Shown piece after piece: positions 1 to 5,626 of a stretch of DNA of 14,095 nucleotides. Position 1 is the first letter of the stretch. Every line of letters begins with the position of its first letter. The notes under the pieces are model-generated. The model did not search any database, was not told where the DNA came from, and saw only the letters and a list, made by a program, of their open reading frames with translations. The position numbers and the translations under genes are program-made. This stretch comes from UPXZ01 sp964568675. Lineage in GTDB: Bacteria; Bacteroidota; Bacteroidia; Bacteroidales; Paludibacteraceae. The stretch spans positions 1 through 14,095 of the forward strand of contig CAZMQV010000074.1 of NCBI GenBank assembly GCA_964568675.1, written 5' to 3'.

Positions 1-18
1 ACACCACAAATTTTTGTA

Positions 19-128
19 GAAATAGAAATGTTTCGATACAAAACTCGTCTAACTTTGTTTGAAATAGAAATGTTTCGATACAAAACTATTCTAACTTTGT
101 TTGAAATAGAAATGTTTCGATACAAAAC
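19..128. repeat. 42-bp tandem repeat, 2.6 copies visible
   Basis: Copies begin at 19, 61 and 103, an exact period of 42 bp. Each starts with a 26-bp core running from GAAATAG to ATACAAAAC. Copies 1 and 2 differ at only two adjacent bases (CG versus AT near position 46). Copy 3 keeps the core to 128 and then degenerates. Bases 1-18 match the tail of the unit at roughly half of positions, so a decayed copy may continue beyond the window edge. Each full unit carries TAACTTTG (50-57 and 92-99), which matches the Bacteroidota -7 element TAnnTTTG. The period is a multiple of three, so the + strand reads as a 14-residue peptide repeat (MFRYKT...), but nothing supports translation. The parts between cores are nearly identical, so this is not a CRISPR array. 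Function unknown. Confidence 0.85.
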
Positions 129-276
129 CATTTCTCACTGCTGTAGAATCAATATTGTAAATGCAGTTTTTTACCTTGGTAAGCGCGACAGGAATACTTC
201 CGTTGGCTATTTGGATTCAATCAAAGATGGGATACTTCGTTCTCAACTCATTCTCATGCCAGCTCTCAGTCAAGAT
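129..276. other. Intergenic stretch with no supported gene
   Basis: This stretch lies between the degenerate end of the tandem repeat and the terminator. Short open frames cross it on both strands, but none has a recognisable motif, a sensible start or a stop placed before the terminator. I see no RNA gene or long inverted repeat in it. Confidence 0.5.
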
Positions 277-314
277 AAAAAAAAGTCATCCACATGTATG
301 GATGACTTTTTTTT
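277..314. terminator. Bidirectional intrinsic terminator
   Basis: GTCATCCA (285-292) pairs perfectly with TGGATGAC (299-306) around a 6-nt loop. The stem is flanked by eight A on the left and eight T on the right, giving a U-tract in both directions. It ends the minus-strand lipoprotein transcript 13 bp beyond its stop codon, and could also stop transcription arriving from the repeat region on the left. Confidence 0.92.
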
Positions 315-326
315 ACTTTATCGTAG

Positions 327-911
327 TTACTTTATTTTTTGAGCTTTCCCATCTGTTTTTTCCGGTTCTTTTGCCTCCAACTTATCCACCTTTAATAAAA
401 ATTCATTCATCTCTTTCAAATAGATAATTTCATCAAGCTCCTGATTGTAGTACTCTTCTTCACTTGTAGGTTTGGACACCAGCGTGATGTTTCGCCACAC
501 CACCCTGAAATGCCTATTAACATAAGCAGGATTGGGGTCAAAGCCGCCATTTTCGGGTGTTGCGCGTTTTGATTTTACCAATAGATTAAAACGTGTGCTG
601 TTTTTGTTGAACTCCAGCTCGTTATTCATCGAATCTTTGAAAATATAGACCGGAATGTCTTGCATCTTCGTACCGGTAAAACTAAGGATTTTTGTTTTAA
701 CATCACCATTCTGTTTGTATCTGTCCGGGAGACGTTTTTGGCGTAGCGCGTCCAGGGTGAGCGCCAAAGTATCGATTGGAGGCAACAACTGAAAGCTGTC
801 AACCACAGCCACCGGTTCATCGTTCTTTAGTATCTGAGTTTTCAATTGAGTCAGTTGGTCGCACGACACAAATAAACTGACAACAAGCAGGGATAAAACA
901 ATTTTTTTCAT
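327..911 (-). CDS. Putative lipoprotein of unknown function
   Basis: I do not recognise the family. The 194-residue product begins with a lipoprotein signal peptide: a Lys-Lys N-terminus, a hydrophobic core at residues 4-15 and a lipobox ending LFVSC with the acylated cysteine at position 17. The mature part is soluble, with a mixed, probably beta-containing middle (about 60-150) and a charged, helical C-terminus rich in Glu and Lys. I chose the ATG at 911 because it begins the signal peptide; the frame stays open 11 codons further upstream (to 944) but that extension puts basic residues ahead of the signal and overlaps the promoter leader. It lies 88 bp after the sigma-operon gene on the same strand and has its own candidate promoter, so it may be expressed both alone and by readthrough. 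It probably sits in the inner or outer membrane facing the periplasm. An envelope role is inference only. Confidence 0.75.
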   Translation of the reverse strand: MKKIVLSLLVVSLFVSCDQLTQLKTQILKNDEPVAVVDSFQLLPPIDTLALTLDALRQKRLPDRYKQNGDVKTKILSFTGTKMQDIPVYIFKDSMNNELEFNKNSTRFNLLVKSKRATPENGGFDPNPAYVNRHFRVVWRNITLVSKPTSEEEYYNQELDEIIYLKEMNEFLLKVDKLEAKEPEKTDGKAQKIK

Positions 912-962
912 GGGTTTATGTTTTATTATTTTTGCAAAAAACAATAGAATTTCCGTTTATGG

Positions 963-991
963 CAAAAATACAACAAAATATTGATTTACAA
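963..991 (-). promoter_or_regulatory. Candidate promoter of the lipoprotein gene
   Basis: Read on the minus strand, TTG (989-991) is followed after 18 bp by TATTTTTG (963-970), a full match to the Bacteroidota -7 element TAnnTTTG. The predicted transcription start is near 956, giving a leader of about 45 nt before the ATG at 911. Confidence 0.55.
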
Positions 992-999
992 TATTATTT

Positions 1000-1320
1000 T
1001 TAATATAGCCGGAGTTGTTTTTCTTTGAATAAATAATAAGCTATTAAGGAAAAAAGCACTCCCATAAATCCCAACCAAAGAAACACCACCGGAGTTTGCT
1101 GAATAAAATGTAGAATCTGCAACGCTGTCTGCTTAAAATCGATTAAAATAAACGCAAGAATCACACCTGCAATCGTAAACACGGGCACAATCCAACCTGA
1201 CGCCGGTATTTTCTTTTCCGGCAGATTCTGCAATACGTTTTTCGAGAAATTTAAATCCTCTATTTCCGATTTATTTCCTTTTAGAAAATTTTTTATCAAT
1301 AGATCACTTTTATCTTCCAT
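1000..1320 (-). CDS. Small two-helix membrane protein (DUF5056-like), possible sigma regulator
   Basis: This 106-residue protein has a charged cytoplasm-like N-terminus (1-40, with a short helix that could contact a partner), a transmembrane helix at about 43-61, a short linker and a second helix at about 78-97, then a basic tail (KEKQLRLY). Size, layout and position next to an ECF sigma gene resemble the DUF5056 family of Bacteroidales; that assignment is from memory of the family. Its ATG lies inside the end of the sigma gene (11-nt overlap), which implies translational coupling and a fixed ratio to the sigma factor. I infer that it may act as a membrane anchor or anti-sigma factor, with residues 1-40 as the sigma-binding part. 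It has neither a zinc-binding anti-sigma HxxxCxxC motif nor a FecR domain, so this remains a hypothesis. Confidence 0.7.
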   Translation of the reverse strand: MEDKSDLLIKNFLKGNKSEIEDLNFSKNVLQNLPEKKIPASGWIVPVFTIAGVILAFILIDFKQTALQILHFIQQTPVVFLWLGFMGVLFSLIAYYLFKEKQLRLY

Positions 1321-1852
1321 ATCCCTGCTGTGTTAAAAATTTCTCCATTTTTTCTTTTCCTTTCAGAATGTGTGTTTTAACTGTACCCAATGGCAAATTC
1401 ATAATTTTAGCTGCCTCCTGATGTGTTTTGTCTTCCATATAACAGAGCAACACAGCCACACGCTCTTCTTCACGAAGTAGCTTTAAGGCTGTGTAAATAT
1501 CGCTCTTTTCTTCTAAATAATCAAGCGATGCGTGATGAATTTTGTCAAATTCAGCCAAATTCCACTCATCAAAACGCTTTGAGGCGCGTTTTGAATCAAA
1601 AAAACAGTTGTAGGCTATCCGAAATAACCAAGACGAGAACGAGGCCAAACCTTGAAAGGAGCGTAAATGAAGATAAGCTTTGATGAAGGTTTCCTGCGCA
1701 AGGTCGTCAGCCAAAGCGCCATCGCCGAGCGTGAGGTTCAACAAAAACCTCCGCACAGACGATTGGTACTTGAGCATTAACGTCTCATACGCCCGCCGGT
1801 CGTCGGCAATGACCACCCGCGATACCAAAAGCATGTCTTCCGTTTTACTCAT
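1310..1852 (-). CDS. ECF-type RNA polymerase sigma-70 factor
   Basis: The protein is 180 residues, typical for an ECF sigma factor. Region 2 spans about 20-90 and contains the core-binding and -10 recognition segment with DDLAQETFIKAY (49-60) and the WLFRIAYNCFFD stretch (75-86). Region 4 spans about 118-172 and has the helix-turn-helix with HQEAAKIMNLPLGTVKTHI (144-162). No region 1.1 or region 3 is present. It directs RNA polymerase to a dedicated promoter set that cannot be read from this window. The start codon overlaps the end of the upstream membrane-protein gene by 8 nt (ATGAGTAA), and its own end overlaps the next gene by 11 nt, so the three are one translationally coupled operon. No FecR-type anti-sigma gene or SusC/TonB receptor gene lies beside it, which sets it apart from the commonest Bacteroidota ECF loci. 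Confidence 0.95.
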   Translation of the reverse strand: MSKTEDMLLVSRVVIADDRRAYETLMLKYQSSVRRFLLNLTLGDGALADDLAQETFIKAYLHLRSFQGLASFSSWLFRIAYNCFFDSKRASKRFDEWNLAEFDKIHHASLDYLEEKSDIYTALKLLREEERVAVLLCYMEDKTHQEAAKIMNLPLGTVKTHILKGKEKMEKFLTQQGYGR

Positions 1853-2444
1853 CGTGAGCTTCTGTCCCCTTTTTGGGTTTTTCGATAAACCAGGCTATCA
1901 GTTTACCAAGTCCGATGAAGCCGGGTATTGTTGCAAAATACAAGCCGGTGTTTCCGGTAATTAATGCAAGGAATAGAAATGAAATACCTACTGCCAATAA
2001 GACCAAGGCGCTTTGCAGCTCCGATTTCTTCTTTTCCGGTTCTTCAAAAAACTTCTCGGGCAAGGGCTGTCCGGATTCCAATGCTTTCATATAAAGTTCT
2101 TGACGCATTCGCTCCCGCTCCTTGCGCGATTTGTTGTTCAGAGAGATAATAATAATCACCGCGATGAAAATAATGAGAAGTGGCAACACCACCGTTAGCG
2201 CCAAAATGGATGTGATCATTTCAGATTCATTGTCCATGTCATCTATACGCGAATCAAACGTATCCTTTATCGTTTTACCGATATTAGTTTTTGTCTTCCC
2301 ATTCGATGATGATTGACCGGCATCAACACTATCCGATAGCGCGACTGTTTCTGTCAACATGGTGGTATCGACAACTGTTTCGATTTGCCCCATAGCTCCA
2401 AGCCAAAGCACGAGTGTCAAAATAATAAATCCTGTTCTTTTCAT
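1845..2444 (-). CDS. DUF6249-like membrane protein, first gene of sigma operon
   Basis: The 199-residue product has a signal-peptide-like N-terminus (MKRTGFIILTLVLWLGAMGQ), an acidic and Ser/Thr-rich extracytoplasmic segment (about 21-75), a long hydrophobic helix (about 76-102), a basic helical cytoplasmic stretch with RKERERMRQELYMKALESGQ (107-126) followed by PLPE, and two closely spaced helices (about 145-163 and 166-187). The 'ER...kALE.GqplP' element followed by a paired-helix membrane domain is what I associate with DUF6249 proteins, often found beside ECF sigma genes in Bacteroidota. I chose the ATG at 2444 because it starts the signal peptide; an upstream in-frame TTG at 2489 lies next to the promoter and is unlikely. 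As first gene of the operon, coupled to the sigma gene by an 8-nt overlap, it may be the sensor or membrane partner of the sigma factor; this is inference. Confidence 0.75.
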   Translation of the reverse strand: MKRTGFIILTLVLWLGAMGQIETVVDTTMLTETVALSDSVDAGQSSSNGKTKTNIGKTIKDTFDSRIDDMDNESEMITSILALTVVLPLLIIFIAVIIIISLNNKSRKERERMRQELYMKALESGQPLPEKFFEEPEKKKSELQSALVLLAVGISFLFLALITGNTGLYFATIPGFIGLGKLIAWFIEKPKKGTEAHDE

Positions 2445-2491
2445 TTTTTCTTTGTTTTTATTGGTTATTCTATGAGTTAGACGAAACAAAA

Positions 2492-2499
2492 CAAAGTTA
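2492..2499 (-). promoter_or_regulatory. -7 element of the sigma-operon promoter
   Basis: On the minus strand TAACTTTG matches TAnnTTTG and would start transcription about 40 nt before the ATG at 2444. The -33 region is only AT-rich, with no clear TTG. The 11 bases TAACTTTGTTT are also present in each tandem repeat unit at 50-60 and 92-102. Confidence 0.45.
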
Positions 2500-2751
2500 T
2501 GGATTTAAATTTGAAAAAAATATTCCTTTTTCAGTATATTTCGATGAAACAACTAAATAGCTTGCGCAAAAGGATTGTAAAACCTTACCACAAACTATTT
2601 TTCAATAATATTCTACATGAACATAAGCATTCGGTATATTGTTTGTACACAATACACACTCAAGTAATGCAAGTATAGAAGATAAAGATCAGCTGTCGAT
2701 TCCGGTTTTTTCTATTTATAAAGCAATTTACTTGTTTTATGTGTTATTTTA
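2500..2751. other. Divergent intergenic region between sigma operon and copA
   Basis: This AT-rich stretch carries no open frame that I can support. The one feature that stands out is a small dyad, TATTGT (2637-2642), a 6-bp spacer, then ACAATA (2649-2654), containing a TGTACA core. It could be a weak operator, but it lies more than 160 bp from copA and may be chance. Confidence 0.4.
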
Positions 2752-2793
2752 TTGTGATAAATACAAGCAATTATTTTTTGGAAGTTTATCACA
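2752..2793 (+). promoter_or_regulatory. copA promoter with flanking 9-bp dyad
   Basis: TTG (2752-2754) and TATTTTTTG (2772-2780) resemble a Bacteroidota promoter with one extra T in the -7 box; the predicted start is near 2787, about 29 nt before the copA ATG. A perfect 9-bp inverted repeat brackets it: TGTGATAAA (2753-2761) over the -33 element and TTTATCACA (2785-2793) over the predicted start site, arms 23 bp apart. This placement suits a repressor or activator site for copper control, but the binding protein is not in the window. Confidence 0.45.
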
Positions 2794-2815
2794 CTCACTT
2801 AATTTCTGACATAAG

Positions 2816-5113
2816 ATGAAGATTGAAAAATTTAATGTAACCGGCATGACCTGCTCTGCTTGTGTGGCGCATGTAGAGAAAAGTGTGCGAAAACTGAATG
2901 GTGTGCAGGACGTAACGGTGAATCTATTGACAAACAGCATGAGCGTTGAGTTTGAAGATACTGCGCTATCTGCCGATGAAATAGTAAATATGGTGCAAGA
3001 TGCCGGATATGACGCGTCGTTGAAACAGGAGAGAAAAGCGAAAGCTCACGAGCCAAAAATCGACTATGCGGCCAAAGAACAAGAAGAATTAAGACAACGC
3101 GTTGTTTACTCATTTCTATTTCTAATACCGCTGATGTATATCGTCATGGGGCCGATGTTGGGCTTGCCACTTCCCGCCTTTTTAGCGGGAGAGTCAAACG
3201 CTCTGATTCTTGCCTTTACACAGTTTCTGCTTACAATACCGGTATTTTTTATCAACCGCTCCTTCTTCATCCATGGTTTCCGGTCGCTTTTCCAACTTTC
3301 GCCAACCATGGATGCGCTTGTGGCAATCGGCTCTTCTGCCGCACTCGTTTACGGCATTTTTGCAATCTACCGCATATCTTTCGGCTTTAGTCATGCCGAC
3401 ATGGCAATAGTCCATCGGTTTATGCACGATATATTTTTCGAGTCGGGTGCCACCATTCTCACTTTAATCACTTTGGGAAAATACTTAGAGGCACGCTCCA
3501 AAAGACGCACTTCGGACGCGCTCACCAAGTTAATAGACTCTTCTCCTCAAACGGCAACAGTTATTCGCAATGGCGAGGAAACCGAAATTCCGGTTGAAGA
3601 GGTTGTCCTAAATGACTTAATCAGCATACGTCCCGGACAGAAAATTCCGGTAGATGGCAAAGTGGAAGAAGGCGTCAGTTCGGTGGACGAGTCGGCAATT
3701 ACCGGCGAAAGCATCCCGGTGATGAAACAAACGGGTGATATGGTCATCTCCGGAAGCATCAACACCACCGGTTTCATCAAATTCAGAGCTACTCGCGTAG
3801 GCGACGACACCACATTATCTCAAATTATTCATCTGCTCGAAGACGCCACCGCGTCCAAAGCGCCCATTTCAAGGCTTGCCGACCAGATAAGCCGTATTTT
3901 TGTACCTTCAGTGATTGCAATTGCGCTTATCGCCACGGCTGTATGGCTCATTTTGGGATATTCCTTTGAGTTCTCATTATCCATCGGCATTGCCGTTCTC
4001 ATCATTTCGTGCCCTTGCGCCCTTGGGTTGGCTACTCCCGTAGCCATCATGGTTGGCACAGGCAAAGGCGCCGAAAACGGAGTTTTATTCAAATCGGCTG
4101 AAGCGCTCGAAATTGGCGGAAAAATAGATACCATCGTGTTTGACAAAACCGGAACTGTAACGGTAGGCAATCCGCAACTTACCGATGTAGTCGCATTGCA
4201 CTATTTGGATGAAAGTGAGTTAATGCGCGTTGTTGCTTCACTTGAGAAACTTTCGGAACATCCCATCTCTAAAGCAATTATCACCCATGCCGAAGCGCTG
4301 AATCTGACACTCTACGAAGTGAGTGATTTTGAATCGGTACCTGGAAAAGGTATTACGGGCAAAGTGAAAGGCGAGCAATATAAAGTAGGAAACAAAGCGT
4401 ATATCGGCGAAGATATCGACTTTAGCGAAGTAGAAGATTATCTGTTTCAACTTGCTCAGCAAGGCAAAACCTCGCTTTTTGTGGCTGACGACGAACAGAT
4501 ATTAGGTGTAATCGGAGTAGCCGACGTGTTGAAGCCCACAAGCCACGAGGCAATAGAGTTACTTAAAACGATGGGAATGACCACCATCATGCTCACCGGC
4601 GACAACCGACGAACGGCACAAGCGATTCAAGCCGAAATTGGATTTGATAAAGTGATTGCCGAAGTTTTTCCACAAGACAAAGACAGTGTTATCCGACAAT
4701 TGCAAAGCGAGGGACATAAAGTGGCGATGGTTGGCGATGGAATAAACGACGCGCCCGCCCTGGCACGTGCCGACTTAGGCATAGCGGTAAGTTCGGGCAC
4801 AGATATTGCTATCGAATCGGCCGATGTAATTTTAATGAAAAATGATTTGCTCGATGTTGTCAGCTCCATTCGGCTTAGCAAATCTGTTATCCGAAACATC
4901 AAAGAAAATCTCTTTTGGGCATTTTTCTACAATGTCATTGGCATCCCCGTAGCTGCCGGGCTATTCTATTTTGCTCTTGGCTGGAAGCTCAATCCGATGA
5001 TAGCGGCGCTCGCGATGAGCCTAAGTTCGGTAACTGTAGTTTCCAATGCGCTACGTCTCAAATCATTTAAGTTTTCGAATAAGCATATAAACCGATTAAA
5101 AACAGATATTTAA
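2816..5113 (+). CDS. copA: Copper-exporting P1B-type ATPase CopA
   Basis: This 765-residue inner-membrane pump couples ATP hydrolysis to export of Cu(I) from the cytoplasm. It carries one N-terminal heavy-metal domain with GMTCSAC (10-16), a first membrane block (about 95-225), the actuator motif TGES (296-299), the intramembrane metal motif CPC (399-401), the phosphorylated aspartate in DKTGT (443-447), the SEHP motif (480-483), TGDN (594-597) and the hinge GDGIND (640-645). The last two helices contain YN (705-706) and MSLSS (734-738), the signature of Cu(I)-selective P1B-1 pumps. All catalytic residues are present and the length is normal. No Shine-Dalgarno sequence precedes the ATG. A copper chaperone gene follows after 37 bp, so the two form an operon. 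Silver is a likely second substrate. Confidence 0.98.
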   Translation: MKIEKFNVTGMTCSACVAHVEKSVRKLNGVQDVTVNLLTNSMSVEFEDTALSADEIVNMVQDAGYDASLKQERKAKAHEPKIDYAAKEQEELRQRVVYSFLFLIPLMYIVMGPMLGLPLPAFLAGESNALILAFTQFLLTIPVFFINRSFFIHGFRSLFQLSPTMDALVAIGSSAALVYGIFAIYRISFGFSHADMAIVHRFMHDIFFESGATILTLITLGKYLEARSKRRTSDALTKLIDSSPQTATVIRNGEETEIPVEEVVLNDLISIRPGQKIPVDGKVEEGVSSVDESAITGESIPVMKQTGDMVISGSINTTGFIKFRATRVGDDTTLSQIIHLLEDATASKAPISRLADQISRIFVPSVIAIALIATAVWLILGYSFEFSLSIGIAVLIISCPCALGLATPVAIMVGTGKGAENGVLFKSAEALEIGGKIDTIVFDKTGTVTVGNPQLTDVVALHYLDESELMRVVASLEKLSEHPISKAIITHAEALNLTLYEVSDFESVPGKGITGKVKGEQYKVGNKAYIGEDIDFSEVEDYLFQLAQQGKTSLFVADDEQILGVIGVADVLKPTSHEAIELLKTMGMTTIMLTGDNRRTAQAIQAEIGFDKVIAEVFPQDKDSVIRQLQSEGHKVAMVGDGINDAPALARADLGIAVSSGTDIAIESADVILMKNDLLDVVSSIRLSKSVIRNIKENLFWAFFYNVIGIPVAAGLFYFALGWKLNPMIAALAMSLSSVTVVSNALRLKSFKFSNKHINRLKTDI

Positions 5114-5150
5114 ACTTCAGAATTCAACTTATTTTTTAAATTAAAGCTAT

Positions 5151-5363
5151 ATGAAAAAAATTGTAACAATAGAAGGAATGAGCTGCTCACATTGCTCAAA
5201 CAGAGTAGAAAAAGCGCTAAACAAAATTGATGGTGTAGAAGCTAAAGTAGATTTAAAAAGCAAATCAGCCACCTTGATTATCAATGGAGAAGTGGCTGAC
5301 CAAGCTATTCGCACCGCTGTGGACGATGCCGGATATGTCGTTTCAGAAATAACGGAAGCATAA
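5151..5363 (+). CDS. copZ: CopZ-like copper chaperone (heavy-metal-associated domain)
   Basis: The 70-residue protein is a single ferredoxin-like heavy-metal-associated domain. The metal-binding loop reads GMSCSHC (9-15), with Cys12 and Cys15 as Cu(I) ligands, and the C-terminal half keeps the usual pattern ending in DDAGY. The family binds Cu(I) in the cytoplasm and passes it to the N-terminal domain or membrane entry site of CopA. It starts 37 bp after the copA stop with no promoter visible between, so co-transcription is expected. The histidine inside the CxxC loop is seen in some CopZ-like proteins. Its ferredoxin-like fold is shared with the mercury-binding protein MerP, but there is no signal peptide and no mer gene nearby, so copper is the better call. 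Confidence 0.88.
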   Translation: MKKIVTIEGMSCSHCSNRVEKALNKIDGVEAKVDLKSKSATLIINGEVADQAIRTAVDDAGYVVSEITEA

Positions 5364-5374
5364 AAAGCCTCCGT
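5352..5374 (+). terminator. Weak hairpin at the end of copZ
   Basis: ACGGAAGC (5352-5359) pairs with GCCTCCGT (5367-5374) with one A-C mismatch and a loop of seven A/T bases containing the copZ stop codon. No T-run follows, so it may stabilise or pause the copA-copZ transcript rather than terminate it outright. Confidence 0.35.
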
Positions 5375-5404
5375 CAAAGCCAAAATCTTGTGAAAACCAA
5401 TGTA

Positions 5405-5554
5405 ATGCTTTATCCTGAAAATATACATATTGGGGCAAGAGATACAATGGATAGGATTGAGGAAAATAGAAGCCTTTAGGCGATTGGTAGCAAACTAATC
5501 GAGTCGGATTGGCGCAGGGTGAAGCAAATTTGGTTTCATAAAAAACAAAAATAA
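5405..5554 (+). pseudogene. Possible degraded open frame split by one TAG
   Basis: From ATG 5405 a frame reads 24 codons to TAG (5477-5479), then stays open 24 more codons to TAA (5552-5554). The two halves (PENIHIGARDTMDRIEENRSL, then AIGSKLIESDWRRVKQIW) look protein-like in composition. I cannot assign a family. The frame could be the remnant of a lost gene or chance. The rest of the 5364-5626 gap holds only the topA promoter. Confidence 0.2.
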
Positions 5555-5565
5555 TTAGCTGAAAA

Positions 5566-5598
5566 TTTGGCTGATACCTATTTGTTTTCGTTATTTTG
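5566..5598 (+). promoter_or_regulatory. Candidate topA promoter
   Basis: TTTG (5566-5569) is followed after 21 bp by TTATTTTG (5591-5598), one mismatch from TAnnTTTG. The predicted start near 5605 leaves a leader of about 22 nt before the ATG at 5627. Confidence 0.45.
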
Positions 5599-5626
5599 CA
5601 GATTATTTAAAATATATAATGTAATT

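Noticed and set aside
1..140. CRISPR array
   Set aside because: The stretches between the 26-bp cores are about 16 bp and almost identical, not unique spacers of 30 bp or so, and no cas gene is present.
28..342. 104-codon + strand frame starting MFRYKT across the tandem repeats
   Set aside because: The frame exists because the repeat period is a multiple of three; it runs through the terminator hairpin at 277-314, lacks any motif, and has no plausible start signal.
161..427. 88-codon + strand frame
   Set aside because: It overlaps a strong terminator and the 3' end of the minus-strand lipoprotein gene, which has a clear signal peptide and promoter.
2637..2654. Dyad TATTGT-N6-ACAATA as a copper-regulator site
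   Set aside because: The arms are only 6 bp, AT-rich, and more than 130 bp from the predicted copA start; a chance match is likely.
5151..5363. MerP-type mercury-binding protein
   Set aside because: There is no signal peptide and no merA, merT or merR nearby, while a Cu(I)-type CopA lies 37 bp upstream.
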